Assembly: GCA_033032865.1 (NCBI GenBank)
Contig: JAWHQI010000070.1
Location: forward strand, 10,062,001-10,126,000
DNA length: 64,000 nt
DNA from: Dactylorhiza incarnata
Taxonomy: Eukaryota > Streptophyta > Magnoliopsida > Asparagales > Orchidaceae
Direction: 5' to 3'
The translations under genes were made by a program, and so were the position numbers. The notes beneath the pieces are model-generated. The model saw nothing but the letters and a program-made list of their open reading frames with translations. It was not told where the DNA came from and ran no database searches. Positions 34,269-46,069 of this stretch are shown here, piece by piece; the first letter of the stretch is position 1, and each line of letters starts with the position of its first letter.

Positions 34269-36854
34269 GTCAGTGCCCAAAGCTCCCTGCAAACTCTGCC
34301 AGAAACGAGACATATACCTTGAGTCTCAGTCTGACACAATGCTCACGGGCACACCATGCAATCTGATGACTTCATCCATGTATATCTCTGCTACCTTATC
34401 CATTGAATATCCGATCTTAAACGGTACAAAGTGGGCACACTTTGTCAATCTATCAACTATGACCCATACCGAATCATGACCTGCGGGAGATCTCGGCAAA
34501 CCGGTAATGAAGTCCATTGAAATACTCTCCCACTTCCAGCTTGGAATATCCAACGGGTTCAACTTACCTCCAGGCCTCTTATGATCTGCCTTCACGCGCT
34601 GACAGGTTAAACATTCAGAAACAAACTTAGCTATATCATTTTTTATAACTGACCACCAAACGATCTGCTTTATATCTTTATACATCTTTGTGGAACTAGG
34701 ATGGTAGGAAACAATAGAGTTGTGCGCCTCACTACAGATCTTTGCTCGAATATCTTCCAATGCGGGAATGCAGTATCTACCTCAATACATCAGGGTATCT
34801 TTATCATCAATAGAAAAATCAGGTAATTCTCCTTTTTCAGTCCTATCTCGAAGATGCTGCAAGTCAGGATCTTCCTTCTGATGCAATCTAGTAAGGGTAA
34901 TCCAAGAAGGTTCATCAGCGTCTAAGCTCGAAGGCGCGGTGCAACTACCGAATGAAATATCCATCAACATAAACTCCTCTACTAAGGACGGCACAGAGAG
35001 ATTGAATATACGTGCGGTCTTTCTGCTCAGGGCATCAGCCACTACATTAGCCTTACCCGGATGATAGAGGATATCAACCTCATAATCCGCAACATACTCT
35101 AACCACCTCCGTTGGCGCAAATTCAGCTCTTTCTGGGTGACGACATACTTCAGACTCTTGTGATCCGTATAAATCTTGCATGACCATCCATATAATAAAT
35201 GTCTCCAAAGTTTTAAAGCATAGATCACTGCAGCAAATTATAAGTCATGCGTAGGGTAATTCCTTTCATGAACTTTCAATTGTCTAGACCCATAAGCGAT
35301 CACCTTCCCTTCTTGCATCAAGACACATCCTAACCCAATGTGAGATGCATCCACATACACAGCGTACTCTATTCCTTCGATTGGCAAGGCCAAAATAGGA
35401 GCACTGCACAAACGCCTCTTTAATTCCTGAAAGGCTTCTTCGCATTTCTCGTTCCAAACAAAAGAAGTGTTCTTCTGGGTAAGCTTAGTTAATGGTGCCG
35501 ACAGCACTGAGAATCTTTAAACAAATCTCCTGTAGTACCCAGCCAACCCTAAGAAACTCCTTATCTCCTTAGGTGTTGAAGGCGTCTTCCAATCTAACAC
35601 AACAGAAATCTTAGTTGGGTCTACCGTAATTCCATCCTTGTTCACTACATGACCCAGAAAGGACACCTGAGGAAGCCAGAACTCGCACTTGCTCAGCTTT
35701 GCATACAACTTGTGCACTCTAAGAGTAGACAATACTAAGCGCAAATGCGTAGCATGCTCCTTAGCACTCTTAGAATAAACCAGCACGTCATCGTTGAATA
35801 CTACGATGAAATGGTCCAGAAAATCCTTGAACACGCGGTTCATCAAGTCCATAAACGCAGAGGATGCATTCGTCAATCCAAAGGACATAACTAGGAACTC
35901 AAAATGGCCATAACGAGAATGAAAGGCAGTCCGGGGAATGTCCGACTCACGGATCCTCAACTGATGGTAGCCTGATCGAAGATCAATCTTTGAAAACACC
36001 GTGCTACCACGCAACTGATCAAACAGGTCATCTATCCTCGGCAATGGATACCTGTTCTTGATGGTCACTTTGTTTAACTCTCTATAATCTATGCACAATC
36101 TCATGGAACCGTCCTTCTTTTTCACGAACAGCACTGGAGCACCCCAGGGCGAAGAGCTTGGCCTAATGAAACCACACTGCAACAACTCATCTAACTGAGT
36201 TCGCAACTCTTCTAACTCGCGCGGGGCCATACGGTACGGTGCCTTAGCAATAGGACGAGTACCCTGCTCCAGATCAATAACGAACTCCACATCTCTATTT
36301 GGCGGGAGTCCAGGGAGACTGACAGGAAAGACGTCAGGAAACTCTCGCACAACCGGAATGCTCTCAATACACGGCGGTCCAGGAAGAGTTTCTACTACAG
36401 AAACAAGGTAAGCCAAACAACCGGAAATTAACAGTTTCTGAGCACATACCGCCGAAATTATCGAAGAACTCTGGTACGGAGAACCAAAAATGCTCATGGG
36501 ATGACCGTTGTCCATCACAAAGTCCAGACGCTTTTCCTTGCATCGGATGACCGCTTCATAACTAGACAACCAGTCCATACCCAATATTACGTCAAAGTCT
36601 TCTAAGTCCAACACTTTGAGGTCAGCAACAACCAAGAAATCTCCTAAGAGAACGGGGCAACTTCGGACACACTGGTTCGAGGACACCAAATCACCAGAAG
36701 GGAACTTAACGAGGAACGAATCGTTGCCCAACTCAGGGGTCAAACGGTGACGCTCAACGAAGGCCCTTGCTACGAATGAATGGGTAGAACCCGAATCGAA
36801 CAGAACACGCGCCCAACGATTCTTTACCTTAAATCTCCCTATAAGCGCGATCAA
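34269..36854 (-). pseudogene. Element A pol: protease, RT, RNase H, integrase N-part
   Basis: One minus-strand frame is readable from 36854 to 34269 but is broken by in-frame stops at 35517, 35238, 34782 and 34326. From the first Met of the 445-residue first block, protease [10 protein letters not shown] has its Asp at residue 20 and [13 protein letters not shown] lies near 243-252. The catalytic motif is FNDD at 353-356 instead of the usual FIDD, with both Asp kept. RNase H follows ([24 protein letters not shown]). Integrase follows with a His-His-Cys-Cys region (HNSIVSYHP, CLTCQRVKADH) and MDFITGLPRS. The rest of integrase continues at 18319 beyond element B. The stops at 34782 and 34326 replace CGA by TGA; those at 35517 and 35238 replace GAA by TAA. 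Confidence 0.9.
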
Positions 36855-36919
36855 AAAAGAAAACTAGTGTAATACAGCGAAACCAAAAGAAAGTCAAGAC
36901 TAAACAGATGGCGTAAGGT

Positions 36920-37960
36920 CTAACCTGCGATCACTTGGGTCGAAGACTGCGCTTGCTCCTGGGTTAACACATTCAGCTTTCCTCTTCCTTTATCCAGATG
37001 CTGCGGCTGCGGCAAGGTTCGAAGCGGAACAGGCTGCAACGGGGGTTGAACTTGCGGGCATTGGAACTTCATGTGCCCTTTCTGCTTGCACTAGAAGCAG
37101 ACCTTCTCCTTAGTCCAACACTGGCCTCGTTGTGCCCACTCTGCTTGCACAACTATCAGAGCACCTCACCCTTCGGAGCACCCTGGATTGCCAGCACTCG
37201 CTGCTGCTTTAGAGCTCCCTTTCTCTTGAAACATTTCTCGAACGGATGGCCCGGCCGACCACAGAATCTGCAGACCTCGCCACTTCTTTTCTTTGGAGCC
37301 GGGCTAGCTACCTTGGGGGTTTCCCCCTCTTCGACTTTCCTCTTGTCCTTTTTCATTAATGCACCTCTATTCTTGGCGTTGTCGATAGCCTCGACTTTCA
37401 ACGCTACTTCTACGACTTCAGCATAACTTTCAGATCTGTAAGTGCTAGTCAATTGCTGAATATCGCTACGAAGTCCCCCGAGAAATCGCTTCACTCTTCC
37501 TGCCTCAGAAGCTACTAAATCTGGAGCAAATCTGCTCAACTTACCGAACTCGATCTCATACTCACTAACCGTGAGTTGTCTTTGATTCAGGTGCAGAAAA
37601 TTATTCATTAAACGGTCTTGCTCAACCAACGGCAGGAACTTCTTTAACACCAAAACCTTAAACGACTTCCACGAACATCCATCTACGAGATTTTCCCTCT
37701 CCCTGATCCACCGCTCTTAGCAAGTCCTTTCAGCTGGTACGCAGCGACCATCACCTTTTGGTCTGCAGAGATTCCCAAGTACGAAAACATCTCCTCAATG
37801 GCAACAAACCAGCCATCTAATGCCATGAAATCCGCTCTTCCGTCAAACGTAGGAGGTCCCAACCTTTGAAAATGCGAAATGAAATTCATTTCCGGAGGTA
37901 TCACTACTGGGGGTGCCAAGGGAGCAGGAGGAGTAGGTATTGTCTGTCCTACTACGGGGG
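36920..37960 (-). pseudogene. Element A gag, main part
   Basis: The region holds MNFISHFQRLGPPTFDGRAD, the retrotransposon-gag core, up to 37683. A one-base loss at the SWWIR motif (read as SGGSG) shifts the frame. The second block (37156-37653) contains FLPLVEQDRLMNNF, FLGGLRSDIQQL and a zinc knuckle CRFCGRPGHPFEKC. Further knuckles follow but contain stops, one within the third (CF-stop-CKQKGH). The product would form the particle and bind RNA. The N-terminal 65 or so residues lie at 48734-48928 beyond element C. Confidence 0.85.
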
Positions 37961-40624
37961 TGTCACAACCCGTATTTTCCCAAAATAAATTATAATATCA
38001 GAGTAAAGGGGGAAAACACGCATCATGTTGTCACGTCCTGTAGGGGACAACTACAGACGTTCAGGCGAGCACTCAAACGAACATTTTTACGAGAAAAGCT
38101 AAGAGTTAACAAAAGGGATTATCGTTTAAGATTATTTTCATTAGGTTAGGAAGCCGTGTCCCTCGGCCATTCGGTTTACCTAGCCGCACTTTATAGAAGG
38201 CAAGCGTTCACTACGGAAGAAAATAAATTCACTTTAAACCTAACAGCGCTGAAAACCAGAGACGTCTCCAGGGCGTTCGCAGGTCTAAATTTAATATATA
38301 GTAAAGAAGTATCATTTTTAATTTGGTTTACGCTTTGCAAATATGTGATACTTAGTAGTAAATACGACAAACAGTTAAAAGAACAACTTTTCATAATGCC
38401 AAAAGAACTGCATTAATATTCAGCAAAATAGGCTTTTCCCGGAGTGTACAAATACAAAAAAATAACCAAGTAGCAGTAAAGGAAGCTAGCAACAGCATCA
38501 GCAAGTAAACCAAACAAAAGCCATACGGGCGTCAACAACTGACACGAACCCGCAGGAAAAGAGTCAATAGACAAAAAGACAAGCTACAACAAAAGAAACT
38601 GAATCCTTACCCACAAGAGAGGGAAGGCCTCAACGATGAACAGAAAGACCCCGCTCAAACTCCGGCGGCAGATACAAACCTGAACCTGAGGCATCCATAA
38701 GAAAAGAATGCCTCAGCCCAAAAGGGTGCAAGAAAACAGCATGAGTAAAATTAAGAACAGGCAAGGTAACCAGTAGCATAACCAGTCCGAAAGGAGTATA
38801 TAGTACATATATATACACATATACTCATATATATAACTATATATATACGCTTATATAAGGATTTCAGTAATAGAAGGTTAAGAAGATCCCGCATATAACC
38901 GATCCGATGGACAGTAGCTTAAATAAATTTTCTTGGCATAAAGTGCAAAATGGACCAGTGGTGGTGGACCCAAAACAATGTCACTATCCACTCACATAAA
39001 GGGGACATTCACCCCAACTAAACAACGGCGCCGTGGTGGTGGTCTCATCGCCCTACCAACCACTATTAACAGAACTATGATGGAGGAACCCATTGTTCCC
39101 TATACCTATCATTCCAATGCAAACAAGTCCATCAATATTTAGCCAAGAAATAATAAGGGATATGCAGAGTTAAACACGCAAACACCATTCAGGTTAAGCA
39201 TAAACAATCCCAAGGGGCAGCCCCCATACAACCCTCATAAACAGCAAATCCCCAAATGAACAAGGTGCAACACTTAAAGCAAAGAAAGCATAAAAAAGGT
39301 AGCCCCAAACAGAGCCCCCAACAGCACCAACATCCCTCAATTCAGCAAGGAGCAGCCCCAAAAGCATAACGGCCCCCAATTCAACAAGGAAAGCCCCAAC
39401 TTTAAATGATAGCAGCAGCCCCGGTCTAAAGATAACAGCTAACCAGCCCCGATGCAATTCCAACAAGGATGAGTTTAAGACAGCCTCAAAGAAAAATCGG
39501 GATTTATACAAACCAAGGCCAACAAAGTAAAGTCCAGCAGCCAAAATAAACCAACATAGGCCGACTAGAACCAACATAGCAGCCCCAAAATAAACCCCCC
39601 AACAGATCCCTAAGCAGACGACTGGAACTAACATAGCAGCCCCAAAATAAAACAAACAGTAGCAGCCCTGTTGAAACAAACAGCAGCAGCCCCCACACAA
39701 ATTTAATAAAAAATACAGGAAGTAGCCCAGATCAACAAGGAGCAGCCCCCTATAAAGAATGAATAACAGCAGCCCCCGTTATAAGGAAATTATAACAACA
39801 GCCCCATACTAACAAGAATAAGAAAAATTTTCAACAATAATATGTGATACCCAAGCATCAGGGAGGAAAGAATTCCAGCAATAATAAGTGATACCCAAGC
39901 ATCAGGAAGGAAAGAATTCCAGCAATAATAAGTGATACCCAAGCATCAGGAAGGAAAGAAGGGAGGGGGAAAGAGGAGGGAAGAAGTTTTCTTGCCTCGA
40001 ATCGACCGGCGACCCCGCCAAATCACAGAAATGACGACTAGGGCCGACTACAGATCAGCCCCGGCGACGAAGACAGGGCCCGACAACCTCCCAACACCGC
40101 TCCGACGGCCGAACCCAATGATTCCCGGCAGCTCCAACAAAACCCTCGCCCGCGGCCTCCTCCTTCTCCCAACTGGAGCTTGCGAGAGATAGAAAAAGGA
40201 GTCCAAAAATCGGAGGATGGCTCCCTTAGGGAGATAGGGTGCGGCTGAAGATATCGGGAAGGAGGAGAGGGCCTAGGTTCCAGAAATTGCCGATAGAAAA
40301 GGGGAATGGGATCCAGCTGGCCACCAACATTTCATTTGATCATACATTTATATATATATATGTATGTATATATATACATATATATATATATATACACATA
40401 TGTATATATATTCATGTACATATATGCCTATTCATATATTTGTATATACTAAAATTACTGCACAACATATGAACGAATAAATATTGAACTTAGGAAACTT
40501 GACGGACGGCGACGCTCCCAGAACCGCAACGCCCTCACGACAAACTTCAAGTAAATCCTTTGATTTAAAACAATTATTATCGTTTTCATTTTAAATAGTC
40601 TATACGAAGTTCTAGGGCATTACA
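37961..40624 (-). repeat. Element C 3' LTR
   Basis: The LTR is 2664 bp and matches 46070-48733 with scattered substitutions (for example near 38176 against 46280). It holds a GGGGCTGCT-type array (minus strand, about 39216-39810), an ATACCCAAGCATCAGG tandem (39848-39955) and an AT-rich promoter zone (40350-40450). The 168-codon open frame at 39194-39700 is an LTR shadow rich in the GGGGCTGCT motif. Confidence 0.9.
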
Positions 40625-40641
40625 ACCACCCCCTACCAAAA
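40625..40641 (-). other. Element C polypurine tract
   Basis: The minus strand reads TTTTGGTAGGGGGTGGT directly before the 3' LTR. It follows the usual CGGGTCGAAACAT stretch. Confidence 0.75.
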
Positions 40642-40715
40642 TGTTTCGACCCGAAACTTTGCAATAACGATGCAGGACAAGGAAAAACACAAGAGACAAA
40701 GACTTATCGAGGGAA

Positions 40716-43700
40716 CTAGCTGAAAAGATGGGGATAGGACTCCCTCATTGCTGACTCAATCTCCCAGGTCGCACCCCGAGCATCCTGATTATCCCAGAGG
40801 ACCTTCACCATAGGGTTGGACTTTCTCCGCAACACTCGCTCCTGCCTTTCCAAAATACGAACAGGCTGCTCCACAAACGACATATTGGGCTGCAGCACTG
40901 GCAAGGAATCCAGAACATGGCGATCGCTGCGGACGCACTTCCGCAACTGGCTCACATGGAAAACGTCGTGCACGCCAGGGAAAGAGGTAGGTAACAACAA
41001 TCTGTAAGCAGAAACCCTGATGCGTTCGACGATCTCGAATGGGCCTACATACCTGGGGTCCAGCTTGTGGCTCTTCCCAAATCTCTTAACACCTGCCATC
41101 GGGGACACCTTTAAGAACACCATGTCCCCCACTGCAAATTCCAGATCACTCCTACGCCGATTGGCGTACTTCTCATAGCGCTCCTGAGCTACCCGCAGCT
41201 TCTCACGGATCTGCGTCATTGCAAAGCTCATCTCCTCCAAAGCTTCAGGACCCAGAACAGGCTTCTCGCCCACTTCAGCCCAAAACAGGGGAGTTCGACA
41301 TCGCCTCCCATACAACGCCTCAAACGGAGCCATCTGCAAGCTCTCCTGGTAGCTATTGTTGCACGCGAACTCTATGAGCCCAAGGCGTTCATCCCAAGCT
41401 CCTCCATGCTCTAGAATGAAGCACCAGATCATATCCTCAACAATCTGGTTAACCCTCTCTGTCTGCCCATTCGTCTGCGGATGATAAGATGTAGAATACC
41501 TGAGATCGGTGCCCAAAGCCCCTTGCAGACTCTGCCAAAAACGGGAAGTGTATCTGGAATCTCGATCAGACACTATGCTCGCGGGAACTCCATGCAGTCT
41601 AATGACCTCCTGCACATACAGAGATGCAATCTTCTCCATAGAATAACCAGTCTTGTACAGCACGAAGTGAGCACACTTGGTCAACCTGTCAACGATGACC
41701 CACACTGCATCATGCCCCCGCGGGGATCTCGGCAATCCAGTAATGAAATCCATGGAGATGCTCTCCCACTTCCACAAGGGAATATCCAACGGCGTCAACT
41801 TACCCCTGGGACTCCTGTGATCCGCCTTGACGCGCTGACAAGTGTAGCACTGCGCCACGAATCTCGCAACATCGCCCTTCATACCAGGCCACCACACAAT
41901 CTGCTTCAAATCGTGGTACATCTTAGTAGATCCAGGGTGATAAAATAAGCTGGAGTCGTGAACCTCCTCACAAATCTTCGCTCGAATCCGCTCCACAACG
42001 GGTATGCACACCCTGCCACGGTACCTCAAGGTACCCTCCACATCAATCGAGAAATCTGGCAACTCATCCCTCTCTGCTCTACTCCGGAGGTGCTGTAAAT
42101 CCTGATCATCCCTTTGGTGCAACTTTGCCACAACGATCCAGGACGGCTCCTCAACCTCCAAACAAGACTGGCCACCACTGGGCTTCACCGCAATGCTCAT
42201 CAGAAAGAACTCCTCCACCAGGGACTGCGCAGAGAGCCCAAAAACAGAAGCTGACTTCCTGCTCAGGGCATCCGCCACTACGTTTGCCTTGCCGGGGGGA
42301 TAGAGGATCTCCACATCGAAATCAGCCACGTACTCCATCCACCGACGCTGGCGCAGGTTCAGCTCTCGCTGAGAGAACACATAAATCAGGCTCTTGTGAT
42401 CTGAGTAAATCTTGCACACCACCCCATACAAGAGGTGCCTCCACAACTTCAAGGCATATATCACCGCGGCAAACTCCAAATATGCGTCGGGTAGTTCCAC
42501 TCATGCACCTTTAGCTGCCTCGACCCGTACGCAATGACCGTACGCAATGACCTTACCCTCCTGCATGAGGACGCACCCAAGGCCTACCAGCGAAGCATCG
42601 ACGTAGACCTGAAACTCCACTCCCTCAACCGGGAGAGCCAAAACCGGGGCGGAACACAACCTTCTCTTTAACTCCTGAAAGTCCTCCTCGCACTACTCGC
42701 TCCAGACGAAAGCCGCCTCCTTCCGCGTCAACATAGGCAGAGGCGCAAAAATGCCTGAGAAGCCCTCCACAAACCTCCGGTAATAACCTGCTAAACCCAG
42801 AAAACTACGGATCTCCTTCGGCGACGACGGCCTCTTCCAGTCCAAAACAGCGGCGACTTTCGCTGGGTCCACAGAGATGCCACCCTTGCTCACCACGTGA
42901 CCCAAGAAAGAGACCTGCGAAAGCCAGAATTCGCACTTGCTTAGCTTAGCATACAGCTTGTGTGCCCTCAAGGTGGACAACACCAGGCGCAAATGCCGAG
43001 CATGTTCCTCCTCATTTGAAGAATATATCAGCACATCATCAATAAAAACCACCACGAACTGGTCCAGAAAGTCCCGGAATACCCTGTTCATCAGATCCAT
43101 AAAAGCAGAGGGCGCATTCGTCAGCCCAAAGGACATCACCAGGAACTCAAAATGTCCGTAACGAGACCGGAAGGCAGTTCGCGGAACATCAGAGTCGTGA
43201 ATCCTCAACTGATGGTAACCTGATCGAAGGTCGATCTTCGAGAACACGCAGCTACCCTGCAACTGGTCGAACAAGTCATCAATCCGCGACAACGGATACC
43301 TATTTTTGATAGTGACCTTGTTCAACTCCCTGTAATCGATGCAAAGCCTCATCGTCCCATCCTTCTTCTTTACGAACAAAACCGGCGCACCCCAAGGCGA
43401 CGAACTCTGCCTAATAAATCCAAGCTTCAGAAGCTCATCCAACTGAGTGCGCAGCTCCTCCAATTCCCGCGGTGCCATACGGTAGGGTGCCTTCACAATA
43501 GGGCGGGTCCCGGGCTCCAAATCTATCACAAAATCAACCTCACGCTCCGGAGGGAGACCAGGAAGGTTGTCGGGAAACACGTCCGGGAACTCCCACACCA
43601 TAGGAATGTCCTCCACACAAGGCGCCGATGCACAAGCCGCGAGCAAAACAGAAACAACGCAGACCCGGCCATCAAACTCTGCCAAGGCCTAGGCACAAAC

Positions 43701-44117
43701 CACCGACATAACTAAGGAAGTCTGACGCGAGAAGCCAAACACGCTCCAGGGCTGGCCATCATCCATCAGGAAATCCAGACGCTTATCCCTACACTGGATC
43801 ACGACGTCATAACGTGCTAGCCAATCCATGCCCAAGATCACGTCAAAGTCCTCCAAGTCGATCACCTTCAGATCTGCATAACCCAGAAATCCATCCAACA
43901 CAACCGGACACTGCCTCACGCACAGATCTGACCCCACCGCATCTCCGGACGGGTATTTGACACAAAACGGATCGTCAACTCGCTCCAAAGCCCAGCGATG
44001 CCGATCAACAAACCTCTTGGCCACAAAAGAGTGAGTGGCACCAGAGTCAAACAGAACGTGCGCCCAACAATCTCGAACCTTAAACTTGCCTAACAAAGCA
44101 GTATAGACACATGACAT
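40716..44117 (-). pseudogene. Element C pol: protease-RT-RNase H-integrase-chromodomain
   Basis: A single frame from 44117 to 40716 carries all pol domains. Protease (44117-43689) has LFDSGATHSF and ILGMDWLARYD. RT (from 43685) has FIDD at residues 214-217 of its block. RNase H has YVDASLVGLG, YSDHKSL and ADALSRK. Integrase in the last 594-residue block has His181/His188 and Cys218/Cys221, then Asp251, Asp312 and Glu348. A chromodomain (ERVLRRKSNPMVKVLW, ATWEIESAMRE) forms the last 55 or so residues. TAG codons at 43689-43691 and 42693-42695 interrupt it. A 13-bp tandem duplication (42527-42552) is offset by a one-base loss near 42489, leaving a TGA at 42501-42503. All catalytic residues seen are intact. 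Confidence 0.9.
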
Positions 44118-44166
44118 GACAAGGATGAGGCATTAATAACATCTAAATCGACATAACAAGGTTAAA

Positions 44167-45399
44167 CTATAATGAGAACAAGGACGAACCTGATATCACC
44201 TGGTTCGAGCACTGCGCTTCCTCCTTTGTCACTGCATTCAACTTTACTTTCCCTCGATCAATCAGCTGCTGTTGAGGCGGTGGAGGTGCCACGGCTGGGA
44301 GGGCAAGCTGCTGGCCGGTCGACTGAAGCTGCGGGCATTTGGACTTCACATGCCCTTTCTGACCGCACTGATAACAAACCTTACCCTTTGACCAGCAACG
44401 ACGGTCGTCGTGCCCCCTCTATTTGCATGAAGTGCAAACCAAATCATTCTTCGGAGCACCATGAAGAGCCATCAGCAGCTGCTGCTGCTGCACACCTTGC
44501 CTCCTGAAGCACTTCTCGAAGGGGTGGCCCACATGGCCACAGAAACTACACACAACCTTCCCCTTCTTACTCGGGGCAATGCTGCCTCCATCGTTGGCTT
44601 TCCTTTTCTCCTTTCTTAATTCTTTCCCCCGATTTCTGGCATTCTCGATCGCCTCAACCTTCAGAGCGGCCTCCACCGCATCCGCAAAGCTCACGGACCG
44701 GTAAGCACTGGCCAACTGCTGGATCTCACCGCGAAGACCTCCCAAAAATCTCTTCACCCGGTTTTCCTCAGAAGCAACCAAATCCGGGGCGAACCTGCTC
44801 AGCTTAGAGAACTCGACCTCATACTCCCCTACTGTGAGCTGTCGCTGCTTCAGTTGCAAGAAGCTATTCATCAAGAAATCCTGCTCAACTGAAGGCAGAA
44901 ATTTCTTCAACAACCTCCCTTTGAACTGCTCCCACGAGCAACCTTCTACAAGGGCCTCCTTCTCCCGGATCCACCAACTTCTTGCCAAACCCTTCAGCTG
45001 AAAGGCAGCAATCATCACTTTCTGGTTCGCCGACCCGCCAGAATACGAGAACATCTCCTCCATCGCCAGGATCCAATCATCAAGCACCATGAAGTCCGCC
45101 CTCCCGTCATAAGTCGGGGGTCCTAGCCTTTGGAAATGCGAGATAAAATTCATTTCTGGCGGCAACGCAGCAGGGGGAACAAGGGGTGTAGGACGGGAAG
45201 CCTCCGCCTGACAAGCCGCGGGCTGCTGCCGCTGAGTGGCATTCAACAACATCTGCATCTGCTCCTGCATTGCGACCAACTGACGCGCCAAGGTCTCATT
45301 ATTCAGACGCAGCTCTTCAATCGCTGCTTCACTATGCGCACCCGATGTCTCACCCTCAGACTGGGGAACAGGATTCGCGGGCCGACGCCTAGAATCCAT
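44167..45399 (-). pseudogene. Element C gag with three zinc knuckles and one amber codon
   Basis: The likely start is MDSRRRPANP at 45399, by match to the gag starts of A and B; the frame is open further upstream. The core contains EMNFISHFQRLGPPTYDGRA, SWWIREKEALVEG, FLMNSFLQLKQRQLTVGEYE and RFLGGLRGEIQQL. The first zinc knuckle is CSFCGHVGHPFEKC. A TAG at 44419-44421 falls inside the second knuckle (CTSCK-stop-RGHDDRRC), where element A has CAG for Gln. The same frame continues to the third knuckle CYQCGQKGHVKSKC and ends at 44167. Protease begins at 44117 in another frame. The product would be the capsid and RNA-binding protein. Confidence 0.85.
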
Positions 45400-45729
45400 A
45401 TCTAGTAGAGACAACAACAAATAATGAGATAAGGCTAGACTCAACCCTCTAGGAAGGGAAGACATACAAATACTTGCTTTTGCAACTGCTTTTTCTCTGG
45501 GAAAAGTAAATACATAATATCACGTTATACTTAGGATGGTATACCATCCTTTACCTCTCGTGCATCTCTCCCGTATGCAAATAAACTTAGCATCTTACTT
45601 AATCCTGCGTGTGCATGTGTCATCGTGTAGATCTCTAGCTTGGCACGTGTGCTTATGCAATGTTATGCTATGCATGCCGTGCTATGCAAACTAAGAAAAG
45701 GCCTTAATGCATGCTATGAGCGGCGTACA

Positions 45730-45902
45730 CATGCGATCTTATGCATCTCATACTACATATTATCGCATGCAACGAAAAAGAAAATCTAATGGACACGCAT
45801 GCGACCTACGTTATGCATCCCATACTACATAACAGTCGCATGTTGTCACCTATGAGGATCCATATACAGACACATATTATGCATCCCATACTACATAATA
45901 TG
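45730..45902 (-). ncRNA. Three leader stem-loops of element C
   Basis: In transcript order the stem-loops are at 45873-45902, 45798-45842 and 45730-45769, with loops TAGTATGGGATG, TAGTATGGGATG and TAGTATGAGATG. The second has an 8-bp outer stem (CATGCGAC with GTCGCATG) and inner GTTATG with CATAAC. The third has CATGCGAT with ATCGCATG. They lie between primer site and gag as in A and B. A conserved RNA signal is inferred. Confidence 0.65.
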
Positions 45903-46057
45903 CCCCGTATACATCTTTCATGCTTATGAGTGTAGTGTTCGTGCTTCAGCCGAGATCTACCGATGACCCATCGGTGAGTGTATGCAATGATTAACGATTC
46001 TCACTGGACGGTTAACCGGGCCAACCAGACCATTTCCAGCAACCCGGCTAACCTCCC

Positions 46058-46067
46058 TCTGATACCA
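46058..46067 (-). other. Element C primer binding site
   Basis: The minus strand reads TGGTATCAGA, complementary to the initiator tRNA-Met 3' end, two bases inside the 5' LTR. Confidence 0.85.
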
Positions 46068-46069
46068 AC

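Noticed and set aside
38156..38416. An 86-residue ORF repeated at 46264-46524
   Set aside because: It is antisense in both LTRs of C, with equal preservation of bases and residues and no known domain.
39194..39700. A 168-residue hydrophobic, membrane-like protein
   Set aside because: It lies wholly in the C LTR, is made of the GGGGCTGCT motif and spacers, and its counterpart in the other LTR is shorter.
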